64,000 nt of DNA from contig CM026430.1 in NCBI GenBank assembly GCA_014871385.1, forward strand, positions 5,373,040-5,437,039, read 5' to 3'. Origin of the DNA: Ceratodon purpureus. Lineage: Eukaryota; Streptophyta; Bryopsida; Pseudoditrichales; Ditrichaceae. Position numbers and translations under genes: made by a program. This document shows, one piece after another, positions 50,201 to 62,408 of the stretch. The stretch's first letter is position 1, and each line of letters begins with the position of its first letter. Below the pieces are notes generated by a model. The model saw only the letters and a program-made list of their open reading frames with translations. It did no database searches and had not been told where the DNA came from.

Positions 50201-53171
50201 TCTGTTCATTATTATTTCTAAAATAAGAAATAATTCAAAGGATAAACAAAAGAACATAAGACATTCTTTCTAGAGATGTTTATCTATTTTGAGCCATATG
50301 AGGTCGGTTTTGTGTTTTTCTAAAAAAAAATTCATTTCTTTGAGAGACAAATTTTACTTTTTAATTCTTTTATGACTAGGGTGAACTTACCATTGATATA
50401 GGATATTCAATCTATTAAAAAATATGATGATTCATATTGAATCCATAAAAGTTTGTAGAAACCTATTGTTTAAGTATTTATTTCATCTTATATTTATGAA
50501 TTAAAAAGTGAGAGGAATCGACACCTTGATTCAAATGAGAATGCATGAAGTTATAGAGTACAACGAAGAGAATCTAATATAAAAAGTTAAAACATGATAA
50601 AAAACTGCCCAAATACAATAAATATCACATTGAGCATCCATAGTATTTAGAAATACTTGAATTATTTTCAAATGTTTGCAACATTTTTGTATTTTATTCA
50701 TAGATATTTTGATAATTGCACAACTACAAATTGAAATTTTGTTTTTGAAAACATGTATGTTGTATTTATTCTTATTAAACATCAAAATCCAAAATACAAA
50801 TTTTTACAACATTTTTTGTTATTTACATTTTTGACACATTGGTAACCACATGATGAATACTTCGGTGTCAAAGAATGAATGTAAGAGCATCATTAGCTAG
50901 GAAGGATCAAATACTAAGCCTAGGTATACAATAACTCGTAGTAGCACAAATCAAGAAGTAACAAAACTAAAATAGCCCAAATCAACATAACTCCTTTTTG
51001 GATTTTGATTCACTTGCACATGGTTTCGGTGAACCTTTTCAGAAACACCTTTTAAAAACCGTATCAAAACAAACACAAATGCAAATAATATTCTTATTTC
51101 CCCTTGACATCTTCTCTATTTACCATATTTTTGAGTATTTTTTTCCAATATTTCTCACCCCAATCCCTCCGAAAGCAACTGATTCTGGTGCCCCCACCTT
51201 ATGGTGTAAGCACCCAAAGGCGGCCCCCCCCCCCCCCCCCCCCCCCTAAAGGCGTACACCCCAGATTCTTGCTGTAGTGGAGATTTGATGACCCTATAAT
51301 TACCTATAATGTATCCCATGCATACATGCAAAAGGGTGTCCGGCTATAGGTCAACCTATGTTGGTCACTTCCAAAATTTGTAGTTATTATTGTAAGTGCT
51401 TATAAATATCCCAAAAATGGGGAAACTTTGTTTTTTCTTATTGTTAATCACTGTAAAATAGGAAGCCACTCATTCCACCTCCACAAGTATAGTGAATTCC
51501 TTAAGTGTCCGAAAATAGGTGCTGCTACCATACACAGATATTTCCAGTACAACCCAGATATCCAAGTCCAACTCAGAACCCTCAGTCCCCATCAGTCACC
51601 CCGTTTACCACATCCTGACCGTCCAAAACACATCCAAGGACAACGCACCCCCCACGTCACCACCATCTCAAAGGCCCATGAACATTGTGCAGGACTGGCT
51701 CCCACTCAATCTTGAGCTGACACAAAAGCATGAAAGAGGAAAGCAAATCACAAAGTACACTGATAAGCTGCCATTCCACCTGCTGCAACGTCACTCTGGA
51801 ATTGATTAAAAAAAAAGAAAAGGATTCAGCTGGAAAGGAGCTCTGATTAATGCTAACTTACAAGCTCAGATAAGTTACCTTGCCTTTGATGGTTTTGCTT
51901 TTGATGTGGAACTGAGCAGTCTTCAGATTTTTGAGCTTGCTTTCAGTTTCTCCATTGGCTGGCTTTTTGTATGTTTGGTAGTATGCTTTTTCGAAAGTGT
52001 GTGTCTCGTGTCATGAGGTGAGAATGGTTGAGTTTTTTTACAGATGTTTGTGATTTTTAGTTTAGTTTTTATCATTCTTGTTGTGCATAGATGGTGTTTT
52101 ATGGTTATTTGGTTTTAAACGTTGCTTGTTTCTTGGGAGATTATTGTTTGGTTGAGAGAAGCAGAGTTGTGATGTTGACGAGTGGGATGATCGACGAAGT
52201 TGATGCTTTGCGAGATCAAAGCTTGTATCTTTCCTGAAATGGAGAATTTGGGAGGAACGGAGGTTGCATTGTTATAAGTTCGCCTTATGATTCATCACCA
52301 GAATCAGTGTTGAATCATAAAAAATCGAATCAGTGTTGAGTCAGTGTTGAATTCAAGTTTTGAAACAAGCTTGTTGCCTTTCACAGCTAAAGTTTAAGCC
52401 AAGTCATCAGAAGGTTTCCAACTGCCTTGTGCTTTTGCTATACTCAGAAACTCTAAGTAGTCCAGATCCAATTAGCAGTGAAACGAGACATGTTCGGACC
52501 CCACTAATATCACAAGAGATTGGACAGTTCTTGGAACATTGCAGGGCAGACTTTACCACAGTTTCAGAATTGTCCAACAAATTAAATGTCAACTCACGAA
52601 TCCTTACGGATCGTATGAAAACACTGATGTGCTTAAATTCTTGGCTCAACTACAGTGAGGTGTTTAGAGGAACACCGCTACCTTCGTTGGATTCTCAGTG
52701 CAAATTGCAAATAATTTACGGTATCTTCTCCGGATCGCAGTTGGTCAGAGCTACCACTCTCACACGCTGCCTCCACCCTCCACATCCCTTCGAATAGACT
52801 GACAGTGATTACCTTATTCATTAGTTTGTTGCTCCTCTCTCCCCTTGCTCGGAGCTCACCCTGCTTTCTGTCTATTTAGTTGTTTCCTTGTTTCCTTCTA
52901 CTCCTCTCTGCCCCTTCGTTCACACAAGAGCTTACCTTCCGTTGCCATGCCTCTTTCCAAGTTTACAGCCGGTCAAGGTCTATTTTATAAAGAACGCAAA
53001 AAAGCTAAGAATTTAAGAAATGTCGAGGTTTTGTGGACATGCCACCTTCCATGTGATTGGAAGTCAAATATCCATTCTATTAAAGATTGTACTTCTCAAT
53101 CTGATCTGTACAAAAGCATTGGAGCAGAACTACGCTAGCTACAGCCAGAGAGCTGTAATGATATGGTCCTT
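47239..53171. other. AT-rich region, no gene recognised
   Basis: Nearly 6 kb with no convincing coding frame up to about 52350. A 145-codon frame at 52360-52797 has no recognised motif and no clear splice partners. A run of 23 C at 51224-51246 is visible. The last 300 bp lie downstream of FKBP13. Confidence 0.45.
51224..51246. repeat. Poly-C run of 23
   Basis: Uninterrupted C homopolymer in the + strand. Its exact length is likely to be unreliable in any assembly. Confidence 0.9.
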
Positions 53172-54710
53172 TCAGGCCTTTCCTACAAACTCCACGTCAA
53201 AGATGAGAGTCGAGTTCGGAGGAATGAGACATGATCCTGTTGAACACAAGAACCACACCACAGATGATTAATACAAGTTAATTCAAGATATTCCGGTGCT
53301 TGTAAACAGGATTTTGACTTGCATGGTGGGATCTTCCTTGAGAACATTTGAAATCAGAGAAGTAAATGGTATGCATTCTTACCCAGTCTGCATCCAGCTC
53401 CCCTTTCACCGTAACCTAGATTAGCAGGAATTCTCAAGGTTCTCTTTCCACCTACACACCGGCCAATAAAAGAGTGAGATCTGATGCACACAACGAGCTC
53501 ATAACAAACTGGGTTCAAATAGGAGCCCAAATCAACCAAGAAAAAGTACTTCATTTGAAAATGTCATGGGCAAGCGGAGAAATTTAAGACCTGCTTGCAT
53601 GGCAGGAATGCCTTCAGTTCCCAGAATGCCTTGATCCCAGCCTCTGATAACCTGCTCAAGAACCACAAGTTTCTCTATCAATCGTCTGCTTTCTATCACA
53701 CTCACATCGACATAATGTAGTTGAATGGATGATCATATCAGAGAGCTTCTATCAATGTTCCTCTCAAACCGTCCGAGGCAAAAATGTTTCGCAGGAATGC
53801 AGCGAGTGAGGAAAGCATTAAACCTAATCTCACATGCAAGGCATCCAAATCCCAAGACTCTTCACAGCTCGATCTAAACTCAGCTCATAGCTCAACCATA
53901 ACTCGTCCTTACATATTCAGACTAATGAACAAGGTGCCAAACCGATCTTCCCATGACGCATGTTACAAAATTCAGAACAAAAGAGTAACTGAAATTGAGT
54001 TAAAACACAGGAGGAGAGAAGAACGCGACGGACCTCTCCAACGCCGACACGGAATGTCAGGGGCTTCCCACGGCTGTAGCTGCTATCGAACTGACTCCCG
54101 TTCTCAAGCCTTCCGGAGTAATGCGCCTGCCCATCTCCCACAATATTTCACAACATTTCACCACCATAGCCAATCATCGCAACACCATCCACAATCAAGA
54201 CTATCACAAAATTCTAACCACACAAGGCGCTCAAGCCAATCTAATCCTGGAGACAACATATGAAATAACAAGAAATCTAATCCCCAATCCAACCCCTGAA
54301 GCACCCATGTAACGAAATTATGACAAGGAGCGAGTCCGAACCTTGATAAGCATGCCTTTGGTAGCAGCAATCCCGCTACCAACTTCGGAATCACAGTACG
54401 CCAGCCCAGAGGGAGTCACATTGTACTCCCCACAAGTAGCCTGCGCAGCATCAGCCTCAGGAGGACTCACCATCGCCTGCAAGCCACTGAATCCCACAGC
54501 CAGCAACCCTCCCAATCCGAGAACCTCCCGTCTGGAGCAAGACACACGGCTCTTGTCATCACTAGACTCAGCTGAGCAGGTAACTGCAACGCTTCTGCGA
54601 GGAGTAGCTAGCGAGATGGGAGAGGAGAGCTTAGTAAGAGAAGATTGCACAGCGCAGCCTGGCTGAGCGAGCAAGGCCGAAGCCGAACTGGTACAGCACA
54701 GAGACGCCAT
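53172..54710 (-). CDS. FKBP13: Thylakoid-lumen FKBP-type prolyl isomerase (FKBP13 type)
   Basis: Peptidyl-prolyl cis-trans isomerase, 218 residues from five exons: 54710-54342, 54126-54034, 53651-53591, 53451-53383, 53236-53172. Residues 1-50 form a Ser/Thr-rich plastid transit peptide. Residues 58-90 form a twin-arginine lumenal signal (SRR, hydrophobic stretch, ending ADA-A). The FKBP fold contains AHYSGRLENGSQFDSSYSRG, VIRGWDQGILG and GKRTLRIPANLGYG, and ends FDVEFVGKA. Two cysteine pairs, Cys93/Cys106 and Cys195/Cys200, match those that form the redox-regulating disulfides of Arabidopsis FKBP13, which binds the Rieske protein. Its start lies about 600 bp from the divergent DUF3326 gene. 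Confidence 0.92.
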
Positions 54711-55313
54711 AGCTGCAAAACTCAGAAGCTCTGGCCGCAGCGTTCACTTGTGGATAGTGTTATTGCGTCGCTGCTTTTGGGTTCCTCGCTTCCCATACAA
54801 AGTGCCCTCTCATGCACGACTCAGGGCTCCAAAAGTGATGGAAATTATATCTAAAAGCTTGTGATGATGTGCAGAATCCGAAACTCGAAGAGTGATATCC
54901 ACCGATCTCTTTCCGAAGACTGCATTTGTGTCCGAAGTTCCATCATTCATCCTGCTCCTCCAAAAGAGTGGATAAGATGTCGCTCATCCTCCGACCCACA
55001 TCCATCCCAAGTCTTCATTTTCGTCAACTTCGACAACATTTCTCGCAGTTTTATGAGAGCTTCAATCGACTCAAGCTGTCGGTTGTTGCGTCTCAGAGAA
55101 TCCCATTTCGTGTAACCTTGCTCTAGTGTTCAGAAACGCTCTTAAACTTGCACTTTCGACTTGGGTTTTGCTTTTTATTCTACCAAGTTGAGTCCATTTT
55201 TGGTACTTCTGGAAGAGTTGTGCTTGTCGCCGTCACGCTCATGGTTCATCAAATTCTTTGGATTTTTTGTACTTAAGGGTGGCAGTATTTTGCCTGAAGC
55301 TGTGGCGATAGTC
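54711..55313. promoter_or_regulatory. Intergenic divergent promoter region
   Basis: 603 bp between the start codons of FKBP13 (-) and the DUF3326 gene (+). Both leaders and both promoters must lie here. No clear TATA box is obvious on either side. A shared, bidirectional promoter is inferred from spacing only. Confidence 0.5.
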
Positions 55314-58300
55314 ATGGCCATGGCGTCGGTTTCTGTTCCTGGAGCTCAAGCTGGTAAAATTTCGAGTGGGATATCCGGGACGGGTTTGAGTTCGCCGCGA
55401 AGTGGAGGCTCTGTGCGAGTGATTTCGGGCGATGGTTTAGTTAATTCTTTGAAAGTAGGATTATCTGGTTTGGTTGTTCGTGATAAGGTATTCTTAAAGG
55501 ACGTAAGATGGCGGGGAAGAGCGTCCAGGATGTGGAGCGGCGTGCCGCAGTCGAAGCGTCTGGTTGCGCACACTCGGGCAATGGTGAGGCTCACCTAGCT
55601 CAGTTTGGATTTTTAGTCTGTGAATTCATCACTCTCTGTGATGTTTCTCTGTAACTTGGAAGCATGGGGGAAAATTATTCTCTCCATGGTGCCCATTGCC
55701 AAATTCCCTCTGTTTCTTTCAGCTCAGAATGCAGACTCTGATGAAAGATGGGAGTTCCTTTTTTTTGCTCTATGTGCCAAGTATGAGAATTCCACAACCT
55801 GAGCCTTGGTGGTATCAATGTTGCTTCACATTTTCGAGGAACTCAGAATTGTGGGCATGAATCAGTGGCCATTACTTGGAATTGGCTTACAATGTAACTA
55901 GGGTTGAAGTGGGTTCGTTTCAACTTCGCTCACGTCGTTGGGAAGATAAGAACATCTCTATGAGGTTTAAGGATTTGTAAGGAACTCTTTAGGGTCATTG
56001 CACTTGTGAATTTTGTGTTGTTTTACTTAGTGAATCTCGAGGTTGAACCTCTATTTTGTCTAGCCTAACCAAGGGCTCCTTCGGATTTTCTGAATTCAGG
56101 GCTCAAATGGAACGGGTCAAAAGCCCTACACCGCAGTTATGATAGTACCCACAGGAACTGGTGCAACCATAGGAGGTTTTGCAGGAGATTCTTTGCCAGT
56201 GGCTCGAGCCATGTCTTCGGTTGTCGATTGTCTAATCACCCATCCCAATGTAAGTTAGTGGACATTTTTATGTCGAGCCTTTCTGAATGTCTCTCGGAGT
56301 GTTTTTTTAGTACCGCTAGTGCGCTGAGAGGGTATTCATTATCTCTACTGTTTGTTCAATTAGGTCTTAAATGGAGCTATGCTGTACTGGCCGATGGCAC
56401 AAACACTCTACGTTGAAGGATATGCTCTTGACCGCTTTGCAGAAGGAGCTTGGGGTCTCCAACCTGTCCATCAGAATCGGGTTTGTTGACGATCCATTTT
56501 TGCTCATTGAAAGTTGTTGAAAATATCCAGAGTATCATGATGTGTCTTTCAGTTTCGAAGTTTGGGATTATCTTTTGTTTTTCCGTCGTACATTTTGCTT
56601 TGAGAATGTTATTAAGGTTGGATATTGCGACTAACCCGCAGGTTGGACTAGTATTGGACATGGGTATTGAAGAAGAACTTATTCAAAGGCATCTTCAAGT
56701 AGCTGATGCAACACGGGCTACTCTTGGGCTTCCTGTCTTGGAATACACTATTACGGATGCTCCCTTGCAGGTAAGCTTACCTAAGATCCAAAATTCTAGA
56801 GATTGCTGTACATTCTAACTCGAGTCTTTGAATAACCGTTGGATAACACCAAGAAACGAATCAAGGGAAAAGAACAACTCCAGCAGCTGTGTTAGGCTGG
56901 CGTAACCATGAAATGAATACATCTCATCGGCACATCGAGATGAAACAGACGTGTCAATTGCGTCTTTTGTGAATGAAAGTGAGATTCTTGCAGGTGGAGA
57001 AATGGCTTGATCCTAGCACCGGCACTTCAACTGGCAGGCTTGGTCGACCCGACTCTCTGATGAGAGCTGTTGATACACTGGTGAAAGGTGCTAGAGTGGA
57101 TGCTGTTGCTGTGGTGGGTAGGTTTCCCGATGACAGTATCAACGATCTGGTGGACTATCGACAAGGCCAGGTCCGACCTTCAAAGAGCTTTCTCTCAAAA
57201 GTCCCCATTGAATATGACTGAAAGATCGTGAAAAAGGAAGTTTTCTGTTGACACGAGCCTGAATGTTTGTTGTGTTCTGTATGCAGGGAGTTGATGTTTT
57301 AGCTGGAGTGGAAGCAGTGATAAGTCACATGGTAGTTCGAGAATTTGGGATTCCATGTGCTCATGCTCCTGCACTTTCACCCTTGCCTCTGGACGCATCC
57401 ATATCTCCTCGATCTGCTGCAGAAGAGGTACATTTATTCCATGTTGATGAATATAAAGCCTTCTGCGTAATGATCCACGTGTAACATCCATCGTCTAGTA
57501 ATTTTAAGCCACTATGGTGGGCAAAATGGATGTCCAGCAAGAAGTTTGCCTGTTCCTCCAAATTGAAATATAAAGCTTGAGATTGCTCGCTTGCAACAGT
57601 AATTTTATTGCTCCACATTTGCCAAATTAGTACTCACTATCCCAATGGCAACTTGCAAATTTACTAAGGAAAAGATGTTGGCAACTGACAGATTGGTTAC
57701 ACTTTTCTACCATGCGTGCTTGCTGGCTTAAGCAAGGCACCTCAATTTGTTGAGAGAGGACACAGAGGCGGTTCAGGAACGCTATGGGCCGAGGATGTCG
57801 ACTGTGTCGTGGTGCCTGCGAACGCTTGTGGAGGCGAGGGAACACTCGCATTGTGTCGAAAGTCAGGCCGCAAGGTAATGAAGCTGTCACAAGATAGAGC
57901 ATTCATTTCAAGCGTCTTGAATGCTGTCCCTCTGCCCGTTTCCGTTTTGAATTAGCTGTTAGAAGTATGGTTTCACTAGGTTCCACTCAAACAGAACCAA
58001 TTGGCCTGATATCTGGTCAAGTGTTTTGAAGATTCTACGTACTTTTACTTATCACTATTACGGTTGTGCAGCCTCTGCTGATTGCAGTGGAGGAAAACGA
58101 GACGGTGCTTGACGACACACCTGAAAAGATGGGATTAGAAAATGTGGTACACCTTCTGAACCCATGTTGTCCTCCACCTGCAATTTCTACAAGATTGATG
58201 TATAGTCTTTCTGGAGGAATGTCCTTTTATTTTGTTGGCAGTTCTTTTTCTTGCAGTAGACGAATCACTACTACTGCTATGGGGTAACAGCTTTGTTGTG

Positions 58301-58529
58301 ACTAGGATTAGTTACCAAGCGGCACTGGTTTTTGCAGATACGGGTTGCGAATTACTGGGAAGCTTTGGGTGTTATTGCTGCTCACAAAGCAGGCGTAGAC
58401 CCCAGAGCGCTGCGTAGAAATGGTGTACATCATCTGCACAGGATTGAGACTCCCATACATGCTGCGGATAGTTTAGGTTCCTTGAAAAAACTAGAACAGG
58501 CACCTCTAGCAATGACTGGAGTGTGTTGA
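55314..58529 (+). CDS. Plastid-targeted DUF3326 family protein
   Basis: Predicted 477 residues from nine exons, all phase 0: 55314-55583, 56100-56249, 56364-56480, 56642-56770, 56994-57170, 57287-57427, 57692-57874, 58072-58146, 58338-58529. The first 90 codons are Ser/Gly/Arg-rich and look like a plastid transit peptide. The rest matches DUF3326, a family conserved between cyanobacteria and plastid-bearing organisms: MIVPTGTGATIGGFAGD, LITHPN-VLNGAMLYWP, HLQVADATRATLGLP, GVDVLAGVEAVISH, HAPALSPLPLD, ACGGEGTL. The biochemical role is unknown. Function in the plastid is inferred from phylogenetic spread and the presequence. A second ATG two codons in (55320) is equally possible. Confidence 0.88.
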
Positions 58530-58754
58530 TACACATGGTTTATTAGGGCATCCGATCTCGCATTTATTCAAAATTGATGATATTTTTACCATCATATATA
58601 CATCGGGCATGCATCATTGCCCAAAACTGAAGCAAATTGCTTCACTACACCGACAAAAGACGTGCTGATATTCTAATTCTTTCTCTGACATTGGTCCTTC
58701 CTATCAATTCTAGCATGGACATTTGGAGCTTCACAAGAATTTGGCAGCATGAGG

Positions 58755-59499
58755 TTACCAGGTTCTGAAGAAGTCTACGAGAATGAAGGATTCAAGCACC
58801 AAGTCAAGTACCAAAACTGTCATAATGAGGAAGAAAAACGGCTTCCTATACTTCTCATTGTACTTATCGTAATCCTCGAGGTAACGTGAGATATGATTGT
58901 CGAGTCTGTCACCGCTTGCTCTCAGCATTTCGACGTTACCTGACAACCTAGTGAGTTCGGATCTCAACCTTGCGACGTCCTTCTGTAGAACATCTACATC
59001 AGAATTCACTGTCGCCACATCCGTCATTGCTTGGGCCATATCAAGCATAAGGTTGCTTACTTTGGCCTCCAGATGATTCTCCTCCATTGCAGTAACCTTC
59101 AGGTTTGCCCTCCCCTGCCACCCAAGTGTTGCATTAATCTGTTAGATTCATTGACATCATGAAGTCTTGCATAGTTTTTACACGTTCCTGTCCTAGATCT
59201 TGTTGTCAGTTATAGCTACTTTCTTAACACATGTAGTCATGTTCTCTTTGTTTTTAAAGAAATGGGTTGCAGATAGTGGCTTACCTCTTTGGAATTCCTA
59301 ACAAGAGAGTTGAGAGTTTTCGTGGACGTACCTTTGTCCTCACAGGTGAGAATCGTCTGTTCCGCTGTGACAGTAATCGCAATCTTAGAAAACCCTCAGC
59401 TCTCGTGCGCTGCGACACGCCATGTCCAGAAGAAGAGACGACGCAGCAACGCCCTGAAGAAGAGAGTGTAGGCAGGGACAGACGACAGGACCCAGCCAT
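58755..59499 (-). CDS. Coiled-coil protein with C-terminal membrane anchor, plastid-type presequence
   Basis: Predicted 175 residues from two exons (59499-59332 and 59114-58755, phase 0 intron, donor AAG-GTACGT). Residues 1-60 are rich in Ser and Arg and lack acidic residues apart from one Glu, as in organelle transit peptides. Residues 68-140 form a coiled coil (heptads in VLQKDVARLRSELTRLSGNV). A transmembrane segment near the C-terminus (PFFFLIMTVLVLDLVLESF) leaves a short tail ending FFRTW. I do not recognise the family. It converges with the DUF3326 gene (225 bp between stops). An alternative is a shorter protein starting at ATG 59087. Confidence 0.65.
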
Positions 59500-60441
59500 C
59501 TTGATCTACGAATGACGAAGTGAGTTTACATTCGATGAAGAAGTACTCTCTTACCGGTCTCAAGTCCCTCTCTGCAGAATCCCTGATTCTTCAAGCAGAT
59601 ACTATACTTTCTCCTCCGAAATCCGACAACACTACGTCCAGAAATCATACGTTTCTAACCTAACATTACCCCCCTCATCACCTTTGCAAAAATATTTCAA
59701 TGCGAAACATCCTTCATCATAAACGATCCTATTCCCACTCTCCAACTGCCTCACTCTCACACAGCATGTACAAGCTCAATCTAAAGAAACCTCAGCAAAC
59801 ACCCAAACCTCTCTCAAAACAAGGCACAGTCCTAACGCAGAGCAGCAACTACGATCACCCAGAAACCAATCCCCTGCTCTCAACAATCACACAAACGAAG
59901 CCAACAACCCTGATATCTAAGCATCTCACTTCTCCCTTCACTCACCAGCGAGACAACCTCGCAACATGCCAGGTGCAACACTCTGATGACCCTTGCATGT
60001 CAGCATATCCCTCCCATGGCTAAACACGCACACCATGACACCTCCAACGCGAATCTTTTCTTCGAGAACCAGGTTGCTACCTAAAGCCCTCAAATCACTG
60101 TTCAAGCTCACAAACTAGGGCTAACTCAAAACTTCTCACTGAGCAAAATCCGCGACCGCATTTGTAGAAAACTTCACATCGAAAACCGTGGCACAATTCA
60201 CTGTTGTTACAGGTCTCGACATTTGGCAAAGCCCACGGTCGTGCTTTCCATGGGCATGGGTGGATGGCACATGACCTGATGCATTTGGGTTTGGTCATCT
60301 TCCTGTGAAGGAGACGCCAGGCCATCAGAATCGATAGGTTTCTGATACCTTAACATGTGTAGCTCGGCATGTGGGACATAACTTGTTAGTTTGGTGTATG
60401 TGGAGCTTGTTTCTAGGTCGTTGGTGAATTGGGTTTTGGCG
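59500..60441. other. Divergent spacer between coiled-coil and Mpv17 genes
   Basis: Holds both promoters and leaders. C-rich frames at 59700-60023 match nothing. Confidence 0.5.
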
Positions 60442-61125
60442 ATGGCGGGCATGATGGGCAGTTTGCGAGGGGTGTGGGGATGGTACCAGGTGAGGCTGGC
60501 GCAGCAGCCGGTGCGGACGCAGATGATCACGTCGGGGATTCTGTGGGCCACGGGGGATTATGCGGCGCAGTCGATCAGTCGGGGACTGGAGCGGCGGCGA
60601 GCGGCGAGCTCTCCTCATGAGAAGTCTACGAAGGTGGAGGAGAGCACGGATTGGAAGCGCGTCGCGCTTGCGAGTTCGTTCGGGGTTGGGTTTGTGGGAC
60701 CTGTGGGGCATGTGTGGTACGAGGGGTTGGAGCGGTTTGTGATTCACGGATTGAAGCTGAGGGTGAACTCGGTGCCGTTTATCGCCACGAAAGTGGCGTG
60801 CGATTGTCTGCTCTTCGGACCCGTGCATTTGCTGGCGTTTTTTAGCTACATGGGGTTGATGTCGGGGCGGCCCTGGGAGAAGGTGAAGCGCGATGTGGAG
60901 CGTGATTTTATCCCCACGTACATGACGGAGGGGCTTGGGTGGGCGGTCGTGCAAGTGGCGAATTTCAGGCTGGTTCCTGTGAGGCATCAGCTGCTGTTTG
61001 TGAACGTGTTTTGTTTGGTCGACAGCGCCTTCTTGTCGTGGGTGAAGTACCAGGACGATGCGCCGTGGAAGAAGTATTTGACCTCCTTGGTTACGCCCGC
61101 CAAGCCATCCGCGTCAGCTACATGA
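60442..61125 (+). CDS. Mpv17/PMP22 family membrane protein
   Basis: Integral membrane protein of peroxisomes or the mitochondrial inner membrane, 227 residues, intronless. The ATG at 60442 is the first in frame. Family blocks are present in order: WYQVRLAQQPVRTQMITSG with GDYAAQ, FVGPVGHVWYEGLE, KVACDCLLFGPVHL, PTYMTEGLGWAVVQVANFRL followed by VPVRHQLLFVN. Four hydrophobic segments are expected. The family is thought to form channels or handle small metabolites; the location cannot be decided here. Unusually high GC relative to flanks. Confidence 0.9.
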   Translation: MAGMMGSLRGVWGWYQVRLAQQPVRTQMITSGILWATGDYAAQSISRGLERRRAASSPHEKSTKVEESTDWKRVALASSFGVGFVGPVGHVWYEGLERFVIHGLKLRVNSVPFIATKVACDCLLFGPVHLLAFFSYMGLMSGRPWEKVKRDVERDFIPTYMTEGLGWAVVQVANFRLVPVRHQLLFVNVFCLVDSAFLSWVKYQDDAPWKKYLTSLVTPAKPSASAT

Positions 61126-62408
61126 GTCGAATTGCCGGAGTTTGCTGTTCCTTCATTCATTGAGGTTTCAGGCCAGGATTGATTCAGTCGGTCTCTGATC
61201 CTCCTAAGATTCAATAATTTGGAAATTTGGGCTGCCCAGTTTAGGTTTTAAGTGAACTCTGCCTTCTGAAGAGGTGGAGAGGGACAGAAAATTGAGTGTA
61301 TCATAATTCAGGAAGTTGTTTCAATATCAATCGCCAATTTCCGATTGCGCTGCTATGACTGTCATTTCGGATGTGCGTGCAATGGCCAATCATGGTTGTC
61401 AGCGTCTTCTGTTGATCTTCTTCGTCCTTGATAACTCCTTGTGTGGGAATTGAAGTCCCTGTATTTCACTGGGTCTGTTCGGATGTTCATTAGGGTTTCA
61501 GAGTGCCGTCTTTGGAAGAGTCTACCATCCTTTCATGCGATTAGTGATGAATTCGAAACTTGGGCACCGATGTTTGCCTAAACTTTGGTGACAAAAAACC
61601 TTATTCTATATTCTAGGTTTAGTAGTCTCGGCAAATTCGAATTCAGGTGAATACCCATGTGTAAGCAGGGCACATTGATTACTGTTTTGGCTTGGAGCTG
61701 GAGGTGATGGTTACGATGCAGAATCAAGGTTACTTCTCTTTCGACCTCTATTCTCTACTTTTATTTTGTATGGATGATTTTGGATGCGATTTTGGAGATT
61801 AATCGTATCGCCTAGCATTTGTGAAGATCAGGATTTAGGGTTTGTAGTTTCGAGAAAGCTTGCACAGATATGGAGCACTGTCATGATGATTTAAGATGGA
61901 AAAGAATTCCAAACGCTGCTGCGCGACGAATATTTCTGAAGTTAAGTTCCAAGGAGCCCTTGAATTTATGAAATCCTCATCTGCTTTTATACAACACACA
62001 TCATAGAAAGAGATTTTGCTGGTATGATAATGAGAACAATCTTCACTTTTTACGAATGCATTATGCAGATCGAACCATACAGACTAGCCACTCATTTTGT
62101 AATGGTAACCATTTGTTTCATTTTGTAATGGTAACCAGATATGGAATAAGTCGTGTCCAGATCAAATAGGGTGACTGGTCCTATTTGGTTGCTGAAATAT
62201 TTTTATCTACGCACTTGACGTCGAATTAGACTGCTAATGATCAATTACATATGTACGCATGCTACCTCAACTTGGCAGGTAATAACAATGTTTCTGTCGA
62301 TTGCCCCAGTCAGTCCATTCGCACGATAGGGCTCGCATGTACTTGCTGAAGTGAATTGCAACTCAAGAATTATATACTTTGACACCAAGGACAGAACCTT
62401 GACGACGA
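61126..62408. other. Convergent 3' spacer
   Basis: Lies between the stop codons of the Mpv17-type gene and SDHB. No gene or structured RNA recognised. Confidence 0.5.

Noticed and set aside
60325-60987. 220-codon minus-strand frame
   Set aside because: It is antisense to the Mpv17/PMP22 gene and rich in His, Pro and Arg, as expected from GC-rich shadow reading.
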